NCBI RefSeq assembly: GCF_030758975.1 | Contig: NZ_CP132359.1 | Span: 3,988,005 to 4,052,004 of the forward strand | Reading direction: 5' to 3' | DNA length: 64,000 nucleotides | From: Bosea beijingensis | GTDB taxonomy: Bacteria; Pseudomonadota; Alphaproteobacteria; Rhizobiales; Beijerinckiaceae | Shown here: piece after piece, positions 50,387-59,063 of the stretch | Layout: each line of letters starts with the position of its first letter | How positions within the stretch are numbered: position 1 is the first letter of the stretch | Notes under the pieces: generated by a model | What the model was told of the DNA's origin: nothing | Databases searched by the model: none | What the model saw: the letters and a program-made list of their open reading frames with translations, nothing else | Program-made: the position numbers and the translations under genes

Positions 50387-51031
50387 ATGAATACGCTCAC
50401 TGGAAAGTCTGGACGCAAGTTTAGCGCGATTGTTGCCGGCTCGATTGTTGCGGGCCTCGTTTCACTTCATGGCATCGGGGCGGCCAGCGCCGAAGAAACG
50501 GTGTTTGCCGTCGAGCAGCCTGCTGCCATTGGGGTCGACGGCCCGCTGTTCGCGACTGGGTCGCTGCCCGCCAAGAGCGCCGTCGCCTCTGAAACGACGG
50601 AGCGCTTCATCGTGCATCGCTCGGCGGTCCGCACGGATAGCGTTGCGATCTCGGTGGTCACGCTCGACTCCCAGGAGGAGCGCACGATCGAGCTGCCGGG
50701 TGTCACAGGCATGTCGTTCAACAAGATCTGCCGCAATGGGGACGGAGCCAGGATCGCCTGCGGATCGCGGGCGCGGGTCCAGCTCGTGAATTTCGTGACG
50801 CGCAAGGAAATGACCTGCACGATGACGACCGCTGTCGGAGAGGCGCCGAAGCTGGTCGCCTGCGCGATCGATGGTCAGGATGTCGCCGAGTGGATTGTCC
50901 GCTCCGGAATCGGCCGCCCGACCGTCGACGGTCTGCATCTCGCTGCCATGCGCGAAGCGCGCAGCTCCGAGCGCGGCATGTGGGCCGATGCCGAGACCCG
51001 CAACGGGCTCGTTATCGCTGCTCAGCACTGA
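50387..51031 (+). CDS. Exported degenerate thermonuclease-like protein
   Basis: This 214-residue protein has an N-terminal signal (KFSAIVAGSIVAGLVSLHGIGAASA, cleavage near residue 35). Its C-terminal half (about residues 105-210) follows the staphylococcal-nuclease pattern: NGDGARIACGSRARVQLVNF, CAIDGQDVAEWIVRSG and AMREARSSERGMW. The usual catalytic DxPE and DRYGR motifs are absent, so nuclease activity is unlikely. ATG 50387 follows an AT-rich promoter. It lies between the glycan operon and the first secretion operon and may be a structural or binding component of the envelope. The call is based on weak similarity. Confidence 0.65.
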   Translation: MNTLTGKSGRKFSAIVAGSIVAGLVSLHGIGAASAEETVFAVEQPAAIGVDGPLFATGSLPAKSAVASETTERFIVHRSAVRTDSVAISVVTLDSQEERTIELPGVTGMSFNKICRNGDGARIACGSRARVQLVNFVTRKEMTCTMTTAVGEAPKLVACAIDGQDVAEWIVRSGIGRPTVDGLHLAAMREARSSERGMWADAETRNGLVIAAQH

Positions 51032-51121
51032 AATGACGGCCCGGCCAAGCGATGCGGCGGTCGCCACAGTCGACTGCCGCATGACGGGCCGGTGACTTCT
51101 GCGTCATCGCCCGGTGTGGCG

Positions 51122-51131
51122 AATTAACCGC
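51122..51131 (+). promoter_or_regulatory. AATTAACCGC promoter element before the T1SS operon
   Basis: The same 10-mer occurs at 50282-50291, before the exported nuclease-like gene. Both copies lie 100-160 bp upstream of a start codon on the same strand. A shared regulator is possible; TTAACC resembles half of several alphaproteobacterial cell-cycle sites. Confidence 0.3.
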
Positions 51132-51278
51132 TACGGCAAGCGAAAGAGGCTGCGTTGCGCCGCAGTCTTGGAAAGGCAGCTATTGTACTGCTATAAGCGG
51201 GCCGTCGCCGGCTGATCTGGCAATCCGAACGCCAAATCGACCTTCTTCTTGGCGATCACGGCAGTTCATGGAGTTGCA

Positions 51279-53105
51279 ATGGCGTTCGGCGATGCATTTC
51301 AGCTCGGCCGCGATCGGGCGGGCACGCCGATGGCCGACGCTCTTCGGACCTGCCGCCAAGCGTTCTGGGCACTGTTCTTCTTCAGCGGCCTGATCAACAT
51401 CCTGATGCTGACCGGCTCGTTCTATATGCTCCAGGTCTATGACCGGGTGTTGATGAGCAGCAGCGTGCCCACGCTCGTCATGCTCAGCATCATGGCCCTG
51501 ATCGCCTTTGCCTTCCAGGGCGGTCTCGAGGTCATTCGCACCCGCATCTTCGGGCGCGTTGCCGAAAGGGTCGATCTCGCCAGCGGCCCGGAGCTTTACA
51601 ACCACCTCGTGCGCATGCAGGCCTCCCGTCCGGGCGCCGCGGCCGAGCAGATGCAGCCTTTCCGCGACCTGGAGCTGATCCGCAGTTTCCTGTCTGGAGC
51701 CGGGCCGGTCGCCTTCTTCGATCTGCCGTGGCTGCCAATCTATCTCCTGCTGTGCTTCGTGCTGCATCCGCTCATCGGGTGGTTCGCCTTGTTGTGCGTC
51801 GTGCTTCTGGTTGTCGTCGCCTTTGCCAGCGAGGCCAAGCAGCACAAGCCGACGCTGGTCGCTCACGAAGCCGCGTCGAGCCGCAACGTGCTGGCCGGCA
51901 ATTCGCTGCAGGCGGCGGAAGCCATTGTCTCGATGGGCATGCTGGATGCGATGCGCCAGCGCTGGCAGGCCCAGAACAGTCGCTATTCCACCTTGGCGCT
52001 GAAGGCGAACGACGTTTCCAGCAGCCTCGCCTCGGCTTCGCGCACGCTGCGCATGGTCATCCAGTCGGCGACGCTCGGCCTCGGCGCCTATCTGGTCATC
52101 AAGGGTGAGATGACCCCAGGCACGATCATTGCCGCCTCGATCATCAGCGCGCGCACGATCGCGCCGATCGACATGGTGGTTACGAACTACCGCGGCTTTC
52201 AGCAGGCCCGGCTTGGCTACAAGCGCCTCGCCGCGCTGTTCAAGAACTACTCGCAACCCAGGGCCAAACTGCTGCTCATGCCGCCGCAGCGCTCTCTCAC
52301 GGTCGAGAACATCGTGATGGTCGCGCCCAGCGATGGTCGGCCGATCATCAAGGGTGCGACGTTTCATCTTGCGGCGGGGCAGGGGCTCGGCATCATCGGT
52401 CATTCGGCATCCGGAAAGTCGACGCTCGGCCGGGCTCTCGTCGGGCTTTGGCAGCCGGCCCGCGGGCAGATCGTGCTGGATGGGGCCGCGCTGCAGCACT
52501 GGAATTCCGACCAACTCGGGCAGCATATCGGTTATCTGCCCCATGACGTGCAGCTTTTCGAAGGAACGATCGCCGAGAACATCAGCCGCTTCAAACCCAA
52601 CGCGCCGGCCGACAAGATCCACCAGGCGGCGGTGGCTGCTGGCTGCTACGAGCAATTGCTCGCGATGCCGCAGGGCATGAACACGATGGTCGGGTCGGGC
52701 GGACTTTATCTGTCGGCGGGCCAACGACAGCGCATCGGGCTTGCCCGCGCGCTCTATGACGACCCTTTTCTCGTCGTCCTCGACGAGCCCAACTCCAACC
52801 TCGATGCGGATGGCGAGCAGGCTGTGTCGGCTGCGATCATGCAGGTGCGCCAACGCGGCGGGATCGCGGTCGTCATCGCGCATCGACCCAGCGCGATCGC
52901 GGCGGTCGATGCGCTGCTTGTACTGCGTGACGGCTTCGTCATTGGCTATGGCGACAAGGGTGAAGTGCTGCGCAACAACCTCGCCAGTACCGCGGCGACG
53001 CAGGTTGCGACTGGCAATGCTCAGCCTGCTGGCCTGGCCCCGGCCCGCGACAATCCGGGGCTGCCGCGCGTCGAGAATGGCCCGTCTGGCGGCGCCGGTA
53101 TATGA
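51279..53105 (+). CDS. Type I secretion ABC transporter (PrtD/AprD-like), system 1
   Basis: This 608-residue protein is the inner-membrane ABC exporter of a type I secretion system. An N-terminal membrane domain (residues 20-320, starting with LFFFSGLINILMLTGSFYMLQVYDRVL) is followed by an ATPase: Walker A GHSASGKST, signature LSAGQRQRIGLARALY (a variant of LSGGQ) and Walker B FLVVLDEPNSNLD. It has no peptidase (C39) domain, as expected for RTX exporters. ATG 51279 has GGAG six bases upstream; TTG 51249 is unlikely. The HlyD-like adaptor follows 45 bp later. No TolC is in the window. Confidence 0.93.
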   Translation: MAFGDAFQLGRDRAGTPMADALRTCRQAFWALFFFSGLINILMLTGSFYMLQVYDRVLMSSSVPTLVMLSIMALIAFAFQGGLEVIRTRIFGRVAERVDLASGPELYNHLVRMQASRPGAAAEQMQPFRDLELIRSFLSGAGPVAFFDLPWLPIYLLLCFVLHPLIGWFALLCVVLLVVVAFASEAKQHKPTLVAHEAASSRNVLAGNSLQAAEAIVSMGMLDAMRQRWQAQNSRYSTLALKANDVSSSLASASRTLRMVIQSATLGLGAYLVIKGEMTPGTIIAASIISARTIAPIDMVVTNYRGFQQARLGYKRLAALFKNYSQPRAKLLLMPPQRSLTVENIVMVAPSDGRPIIKGATFHLAAGQGLGIIGHSASGKSTLGRALVGLWQPARGQIVLDGAALQHWNSDQLGQHIGYLPHDVQLFEGTIAENISRFKPNAPADKIHQAAVAAGCYEQLLAMPQGMNTMVGSGGLYLSAGQRQRIGLARALYDDPFLVVLDEPNSNLDADGEQAVSAAIMQVRQRGGIAVVIAHRPSAIAAVDALLVLRDGFVIGYGDKGEVLRNNLASTAATQVATGNAQPAGLAPARDNPGLPRVENGPSGGAGI

Positions 53106-53150
53106 AATGAACATCCTGTCGGCGCGGAAGGCCGCAATGAGGGTTTGGTG

Positions 53151-54485
53151 ATGACAGAGTTGCTCGAGTTCAAGGGCACGCAAGTGGAGACCCGGCGGCC
53201 CAAGGAGATGGGCTGGTACATCCGGCTCGGCCTGATCGCGAGCACCAGCTTCGTCGGCGCCAGTGTCGCCTGGGGTACGATGGCCCCCCTCGAGGGCGCG
53301 GTCATCGCCTACGGCACCGTCGTCGTCGAGAACAGCGTCAACAAGGTGCAGCATCAGATTGGCGGCGTTGTGGGTGCGATCCTCGTCAAGGAGGGCCAGC
53401 GCGTGGCGGCCGGCGAGGTGGTGATGCGGCTCGACGAGACCGCCACGAGAGCCGCCCGGCAGATCGTCCTGAACGACCTCAACACCCAGCGGGTGCGCCA
53501 GGCGCGTTTGAATGCCGAGCGGGAGCAGGCGGCCACGATGGCCGTGCCGGCGGATCTCAAGGCGATGGCCGCTGTCGATCCCGAGATCAAGCAGGCTCTG
53601 ATCAGCGAGACGGCGTTGTTCGAAGCGCGCGCACGCACCCGCGTCGGCCAGCGCGCCCAGTTCAGTGAGCAGATCAAGCAGTCGCAGCAGGAGATCAGGG
53701 GCACGGACGCGCAATACAAGTCGGCCGTGGAGCAGGTCCGTGTCGCCGAGCTCGAACTCGCCGACATGCGAGGCCTGCTGGCCAAGAACCTGGTCGCCAA
53801 GCCGCGCGTGACCCAGCTAGAGCGCGAGGTCGCGCGTATCCGCGGCACGATGGGGGAACTCACGGCGCGGGCCGCGCAGATCAATGCGCGGATCAGCGAG
53901 ACGGAGCTGCAGATCCTGCAGATCGATCGGGCCCTTGAGACCGAGGTTGCCAAGGACAGCCGGGAGGCCGAGGCCAAGGTCGCGGAGCTGAACGAAAAGC
54001 TCGCCACGGCCGACGATCAGTTGAAGCGTATCGACCTGCGCTCGCCAAGCGACGGAATCGTGCATCAGATGCAGATCCATACGGTCGGCGGCGTCATCGC
54101 GCCTGGCGCTGCGATCATGAGCATCGTGCCTGAGCGCGACACGCTGGTGATCGAGGCCAAGGTCAACCCGGCCGACATCGATCAGATTCATGCCGATCAG
54201 CCGGCGCGGGTGCGTTTTTCCGCGTTCAACAGTCGCACGACACCGGAGCTGAATGGCTCGATCTTCAGGATCGGCGCCGATATCGCGCGCGATGAGCGGA
54301 CCGGGGCGATGTATTATCTTGTCGGTGTGCGCGTCAGCGACAAGGAGCGCGAGCGCCTCGGCAAGCTGAAGCTCATCCCGGGCATGCCGGCCGAAGCCTT
54401 CATCAAGACATCCGAGCGCACTGTCGCCAGTTTCCTGATGAAACCCCTGCTCGAGCAGCTGAATCGCGCGTTCCGGGAAGAGTAG
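53151..54485 (+). CDS. HlyD-family periplasmic adaptor, system 1 (PrtE-like)
   Basis: This 444-residue adaptor has one N-terminal membrane helix (about residues 26-48), a lipoyl-like half (NSVNKVQHQIGGVVGAILVKEGQRVAAGE), a long coiled coil (about 90-290) and the returning half with beta-barrel (SPSDGIVHQMQIHTVGGVI, GMPAEAFIKT). It would bridge the ABC exporter at 51279 to an outer-membrane TolC-like channel. ATG 53151 is the natural start; TTG 53145 is in frame. It ends before a pair of overlapping hairpins, converging on the second RTX gene. Confidence 0.93.
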   Translation: MTELLEFKGTQVETRRPKEMGWYIRLGLIASTSFVGASVAWGTMAPLEGAVIAYGTVVVENSVNKVQHQIGGVVGAILVKEGQRVAAGEVVMRLDETATRAARQIVLNDLNTQRVRQARLNAEREQAATMAVPADLKAMAAVDPEIKQALISETALFEARARTRVGQRAQFSEQIKQSQQEIRGTDAQYKSAVEQVRVAELELADMRGLLAKNLVAKPRVTQLEREVARIRGTMGELTARAAQINARISETELQILQIDRALETEVAKDSREAEAKVAELNEKLATADDQLKRIDLRSPSDGIVHQMQIHTVGGVIAPGAAIMSIVPERDTLVIEAKVNPADIDQIHADQPARVRFSAFNSRTTPELNGSIFRIGADIARDERTGAMYYLVGVRVSDKERERLGKLKLIPGMPAEAFIKTSERTVASFLMKPLLEQLNRAFREE

Positions 54486-54582
54486 GGCGCTTCGGGCCAG
54501 CGCTGTCCTGCAAGATGCGTCCGGGGCGGGTGACCTAGGCCGAGGCGGGACTATGCGCTCCGTCGTACCCGGATCGGCCGGT

Positions 54583-54630
54583 ATGCCCTGGCGAAACGCA
54601 GGGCATCGCGGGCCGAAGCGCGCGATGCCC
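54583..54630. terminator. Overlapping alternative hairpins between convergent genes
   Basis: ATGCCCTG/CAGGGCAT (54583-54606) and GGGCATCGCG/CGCGATGCCC (54601-54630) are both perfect stems and share GGGCAT, so they exclude each other. They lie between the adaptor stop (54485) and the RTX stop (54639). Each may serve one direction. Confidence 0.6.
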
Positions 54631-54638
54631 CTCCGCTA

Positions 54639-55271
54639 TCAGATGCCGTAGACGCCGCCGGCGTTGGCGAACGCGTCGGCCCAGCCGTTGAGCAGGATGG
54701 TCTGCTGGCGGGTGCCGTCATCCAGCTTCAGGATCAGCGTGTCGCAAAAGCCCTTCTGCGCGCTCGCGCCGGTCGAATACTTGACGAGCTCCACGAGATC
54801 GTCGACGGAGTCCGCGACGAACCCTTCGCCATAGCGAGCCGGGTTGGTCGGATAAGGCACAGTGATGTCGAGATCGTTGCCGTCCGCATCTTCGGTGATC
54901 CCGTCCTTGTCGTCGAAGGTTCCGGGTTTGAAGCCGTAGACGACGAGCTTGTCGCCTTGCGCGAAATTGAGGTCGGCCACGATATCCGTGTCCCGACTGC
55001 CGGAAATCTGCGCGCCGTCGAAGCGGAACTGGTCCGCGCCGCTGCCGCCGATCAAGATGTCGTCGCCTCCGCCGCCGAGCAGCCAGTCATCGCCGTTGCC
55101 GCCGAAAAGAAGGTCGTTGCCGTTGCCGCCATCGAGATAGTCGTTACCCTTTTTTCCGAGAAGAAGATCGCTTTTGTTGCCGCCAAGGATCGAATCATCC
55201 AAGTTGGTTCCGTAGAGGAAATCTTTCTTGTCGGTTCCGAGTATTTTATTTTGTTGTCCTGGTACTGCCAT
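54639..55271 (-). CDS. Small RTX calcium-binding protein 2, likely T1SS cargo
   Basis: This 210-residue protein has no Sec signal and carries about six RTX-type repeats at residues 28-85 (LGKKGNDYLDGGNGND, GGNGDDWLLGGGGDD, ILIGGSGADQF). Next come DLNFAQGDKLVVYGF and an acidic loop (DDKDGITEDADGNDLD). The C-terminus ending LNGWADAFANAGGVYGI resembles that of the RTX protein at 44888 and is the probable secretion signal. It lies 328 bp downstream of, and in line with, the second exporter pair. AT-rich upstream sequence suggests its own promoter. Its extracellular role is unknown. Confidence 0.9.
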   Translation of the reverse strand: MAVPGQQNKILGTDKKDFLYGTNLDDSILGGNKSDLLLGKKGNDYLDGGNGNDLLFGGNGDDWLLGGGGDDILIGGSGADQFRFDGAQISGSRDTDIVADLNFAQGDKLVVYGFKPGTFDDKDGITEDADGNDLDITVPYPTNPARYGEGFVADSVDDLVELVKYSTGASAQKGFCDTLILKLDDGTRQQTILLNGWADAFANAGGVYGI

Positions 55272-55599
55272 TTTTCAAAACTCCCCTCAGCTAACCAGCA
55301 AGAGATTTTACTGGTTAATGAAGTGTTTACAAGGGAGGTTTCAATCGTCAATCAAACCGTCGGGTAACTATGAATCGTAATCATCGCAGCCAATCGGGTG
55401 ATCTATTGTTGGCTTTTATTCTCGGATCATGCGCTGAAGTAGAATCTTCCGTTGGGTAGGATGGCGCTCTCGACTTGATCGGCATGCGGAATCCGATCGG
55501 CCGGCGCGCGCGTCCCGGCGCCTCCCGCGTCAGGGCTGTGGAGGCGCGATGCCTCGTCGGATCGTTTCCGGAGCTGTCGCGGCAGGAAAGGCGCGCGCC
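55272..55599. other. Intergenic stretch between RTX 2 and the second adaptor
   Basis: This 328-bp gap is AT-rich near the RTX start (55272-55430), consistent with a promoter for that gene. GCGCCTCC (55518-55525) and GGAGGCGC (55540-55547) form an 8-bp hairpin 53 bp after the adaptor stop that may end its transcript. No gene is visible. Confidence 0.45.
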
Positions 55600-56928
55600 T
55601 CAGCGTTCCCGGAAAGCTCTGGCGATCTGATCCGACAGCGGCTTCAGCAGGAAGGTCAGCGGCGTCCTGTCGCCCGTCTTGACCAGGACCTCGGCCTGCA
55701 TACCGGACCTGACCTCCAGAGGAGCCAGCCGCTCGATCTCGCCCTCCAGCAGAGCGATCCGGATTGTGTAGAGGCTCGCCCCGGTCTGCTGCTCCCTTGA
55801 GACATCGGCTGCCATGCGCGCGACCTTGCCGCGCAGCTCCGGCGTCGTGCGCTGGTTGAAGGCGTGGACGCGGATCACGACCGGCTGGCCCAGCCGCAAC
55901 TGATCGTAATCCAGCGGCGACACCTTCGCTTCGAGGTTCAGTTGTTCCTCGCTCGGCACGATCAGCATCACCGGCTCGGCCGGGTTGATCACCCCGCCGA
56001 CATTGTGGACCGCGAGCTGATGGACATAGCCTGATGACGGCGCGCGGATCTCCATCCGCCTGAACTGGTCTTCGGCGGCGGCGCGGCGCTGCACCAGCTC
56101 GGAGAGCTTGGCCTCGTTCTCGCGCAACTCGCGCAGGACCTCGGTGCGCAGATCCTCGTTGATCTGAAGGATCTGGAGCTCCGTCTCGGCGATCTTGCCC
56201 TCCGCCTGCGCGATCTGGGCCGCGAGCTGGCCATGGACGCCGTCGATCGCGACGGCGTCGCGCTCCAGCCCGGACAGGCGGCTGAGACTGACCAGATTGC
56301 GCTTGTAGAGGCCGCGCACGCCTTCCAGCTCGCGCGCCGTGAGCGCCGCTTCGCGCACCTTGGCTTCCATCTGCCCTTTCAGGCCCGTGATCTCGCTGCC
56401 GAGCTGGTCGATGCGACGCGTGAGCTGCGAGCGGGTGCCGTTGCGGGCTGCCGCCCGCGCATCGAACTGGCGTCTCTCGGCGGCCAGAAGCATGGCGAAA
56501 TCGGCTTCGGATGCGCGGGCGGCGAGCGCGTCCGGGAATTCGAGCCGGGGCGCCTGGTCGCGTTCGGCCTCGAGGCGGGCCGAACGCACGCGCGCCTCGT
56601 CGAGCTGGCGGCTGACGATCTGGAGATTGGTGCGCGTCACCGTCTCGTCCAGGCGGATCAGGACGTCGCCCTGATTGACGAGCGCGCCCTCGCGTACCTT
56701 GATGTCGCTGACGACGCCGCCGGTCGGATGCTGCACCTTCTTGGTGTTGTTCTCGACGACGAACTGCGCGCCCGCGACGACGGCGCCCGAGATCGAAACC
56801 GTGGTGGTCCACACGCCGACCGTGCCGATAAAGAGGCCGGCCGCGATGTAGCCCCTGCGGCCGAGCCGCCTGATGGCGCGCTCGTGATGGTCGATTCGCT
56901 GAGTGTCGCGGCCGGCTGGCGCGGTCAT
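55600..56928 (-). CDS. HlyD-family periplasmic adaptor, system 2
   Basis: This 442-residue adaptor has the same architecture as the one at 53151: a membrane helix at about residues 28-48, a lipoyl-like half (NNTKKVQHPTGGVVSDIKVREGALVNQGD), a coiled coil (about 90-290) and a returning half (APSSGYVHQLAVHNVGGVI). The two are clearly homologous but diverged throughout, so the systems are old paralogues or were acquired separately. Its start overlaps the stop of the ABC exporter gene (56925-56928), which sets a 1:1 translation link. Confidence 0.93.
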   Translation of the reverse strand: MTAPAGRDTQRIDHHERAIRRLGRRGYIAAGLFIGTVGVWTTTVSISGAVVAGAQFVVENNTKKVQHPTGGVVSDIKVREGALVNQGDVLIRLDETVTRTNLQIVSRQLDEARVRSARLEAERDQAPRLEFPDALAARASEADFAMLLAAERRQFDARAAARNGTRSQLTRRIDQLGSEITGLKGQMEAKVREAALTARELEGVRGLYKRNLVSLSRLSGLERDAVAIDGVHGQLAAQIAQAEGKIAETELQILQINEDLRTEVLRELRENEAKLSELVQRRAAAEDQFRRMEIRAPSSGYVHQLAVHNVGGVINPAEPVMLIVPSEEQLNLEAKVSPLDYDQLRLGQPVVIRVHAFNQRTTPELRGKVARMAADVSREQQTGASLYTIRIALLEGEIERLAPLEVRSGMQAEVLVKTGDRTPLTFLLKPLSDQIARAFRER

Positions 56929-58781
56929 GAATGGGCCCTCTGCTCCTGCGCCAGCATTTCCCGGGCCTCGTCGGCGTCGCGCATGGTTCTGGCCATGCGC
57001 CTGAGGTCGCGGATCGACGCTTCCGCGCCGCCGTCCTGGGGCACGCCGGGCTCGGCCGCGGCTGGCCGGGGCGCCCGCTCGGGCATCGCTTCGCTGCGTG
57101 TCGTGGCGGCGAGGATCTCGTCGCGCGGGCCCAAGGCCTGGAGCCTGCCCTCGTTCATGACGCCGACCAGGTCGACGGCCGATAGGCCGGAGGGACGGTG
57201 CGTGATCACGATCACGATGCCGCCTCGTGCCTTCACCGCGTGGATCGCGGCCGCGAGCGCATTGTCGCCATCCGCGTCCAGGCTGGAATTCGGTTCGTCG
57301 AGCACGACGAGGAAGGGATTGTCGTAGAGCGCGCGCGCCAGTGCGATCCGCTGGCGCTGGCCGCCGGAGAGCGCCGCACCGCCTTCGCCGACCACCGTCT
57401 CATAGCCGTCCGGTAGCGCGACGATCATGTCATGGGCGCCGGCGATCTTCGTCGCGGCCAGGATGTCGTCGCTCGTGGCCTCTGGATCGAAGCGGGCGAT
57501 GTTCTCGGCGATCGTGCCCGGAAACAGTTCGACATCCTGGGGCAGATAGCCGATCGAGCGGCCGAGGCTGTCGCCGTCCCATTGCGTCATCAGGGCGCCG
57601 TCGAGCCGCACCGCGCCCCGGGCCGGCTGCCAGATGCCGACCAGAGCCCGCGCAAGGCTGGACTTGCCGGAGCCCGACGGTCCGATCAGGCCCAGCGACT
57701 GGCCGGCGCTCAACTGGAACCGGACGCTCATCACGATGAAGCGGCGGCTGCCCGGCGGATTCAGGGTGACGTCCTCGACGCTGATCGCCCGGCAGGGCGC
57801 CGGCAGGAAGAGCGAGCGCCGGGACGGCTCATGCTCGGGCAAGGTCGCCTTGAGCCTGGCATAGCCCTGCCGGGCCGCGACGAATGTCTTGAGATGGGCG
57901 ACCGCAAGCTCGACCGGCGCGAGGGCCCGGCTGGTCAGGACCGAGGCCGCCAGCATGGCGCCGCCCGACATCTCGCCGCGGATCACCAGCAATGCTCCCA
58001 GGCCGAGCACGGCCGATTGCAGGATGAACCGGAACATCTTGGCGAAGGAATTGACGCCGCCGGTCGCCTGCGAGAGCTGCATGTAGTCTTCGACATGGCG
58101 CGCATGGATCAGGTCGAAACGCTGCGAAAACGAGCCGGCCATGCCCAGCGCCGATATCGCTTCCGCATTGCGCCGGCCGGTTTCCAGCATCGCGAACTGG
58201 GCGGAGCCGCTCTGCGAGACCCGTTTGCCGGGGGCGATCGAGAAGCGCTCCGTCAGCACCGTCAATCCGACGATCATCGCCATGCCGCCGATCGCCAGCC
58301 AGCCGAGCCAGGGATGCAGCATGAAGCAGACGAACAGGAAGACCGGCGCGAAGGGGATGTCGATCAGCGCGGTCGGCCCCAGGCTGCCCAGGAATGTCCT
58401 GAGCGCCGCGAGGTCCCGGAAGGGCTGGAGCGCGTCGGCAGGGGTGGCGCCGTTGACGGGGGCGCTCATGGCGGCGCGCACGGTCAGCGGCGCGAGGCGG
58501 GCATCGACCGCGGCACCGATGCGGCCGAGCATCTGGAGCCGGATGTGATCGAGCCAGCCCTGCAGGGCATAGGCCGCCAGCGCGATGATCGACACGCCGA
58601 TCAGCGTCGCGACCGACCGGCTCGCCAGGACGCGGTCATAGACCTGCATCATGTAGATCGAGCCTGTCAGCATCAGGAGATTGACGATGGTCGAGAAGAT
58701 CGCGACGTGAATCCAGGCCCGCGAGGTTCCGCGCAGCGCTGCAGAGACGACGTTGCTTGAGACGGAATCGTCGTGAACCAT
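56925..58781 (-). CDS. Type I secretion ABC transporter (PrtD/AprD-like), system 2
   Basis: This 618-residue exporter has the membrane domain (FSTIVNLLMLTGSIYMMQVYDRVLASRS at the start) and an ATPase with Walker A GPSGSGKSS, signature LSGGQRQRIALARALY and Walker B FLVVLDEPNSSLD. Compared with system 1 it has the canonical LSGGQ and an extra C-terminal tail of some 45 charged residues (RDLRRMARTMRDADEAREML). It overlaps its adaptor gene and is followed by the RTX 2 gene in the same direction, which makes RTX 2 its most likely cargo. Confidence 0.93.
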   Translation of the reverse strand: MVHDDSVSSNVVSAALRGTSRAWIHVAIFSTIVNLLMLTGSIYMMQVYDRVLASRSVATLIGVSIIALAAYALQGWLDHIRLQMLGRIGAAVDARLAPLTVRAAMSAPVNGATPADALQPFRDLAALRTFLGSLGPTALIDIPFAPVFLFVCFMLHPWLGWLAIGGMAMIVGLTVLTERFSIAPGKRVSQSGSAQFAMLETGRRNAEAISALGMAGSFSQRFDLIHARHVEDYMQLSQATGGVNSFAKMFRFILQSAVLGLGALLVIRGEMSGGAMLAASVLTSRALAPVELAVAHLKTFVAARQGYARLKATLPEHEPSRRSLFLPAPCRAISVEDVTLNPPGSRRFIVMSVRFQLSAGQSLGLIGPSGSGKSSLARALVGIWQPARGAVRLDGALMTQWDGDSLGRSIGYLPQDVELFPGTIAENIARFDPEATSDDILAATKIAGAHDMIVALPDGYETVVGEGGAALSGGQRQRIALARALYDNPFLVVLDEPNSSLDADGDNALAAAIHAVKARGGIVIVITHRPSGLSAVDLVGVMNEGRLQALGPRDEILAATTRSEAMPERAPRPAAAEPGVPQDGGAEASIRDLRRMARTMRDADEAREMLAQEQRAHS

Positions 58782-59063
58782 AACTCAACACCGGATACCG
58801 GACGATCTCGACGACGCCCCGCCGCCGCGCAACATGCTGGAACATGGTGTAAAAAACCTTTCCGTCATGCGCTTTGTCGAGAAGAATTCTGGTTGGAACG
58901 CTAGGTCATGGCTGGAGGCGCCCTTGCCGTGCCGATCCAGGCCGGCTGTGGCGTGCTGAGATGAAGCTGGCCGTCCGGACGGTGGGGCTCGGCTGCGTCG
59001 GTGTTTATTCTGGACGCATCACCTAACTGGACATGCTGCGGAATTCAGCCGAATACTCCCGAC

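Noticed and set aside
51180..53714. 844-residue open frame on the minus strand
   Set aside because: It is antisense to the T1SS ABC exporter and adaptor and has no recognisable domain.
58971..58982. CCGTCCGGACGG palindrome upstream of the beta-helix gene
   Set aside because: Perfect but GC-rich and single; such palindromes are expected by chance in this composition.
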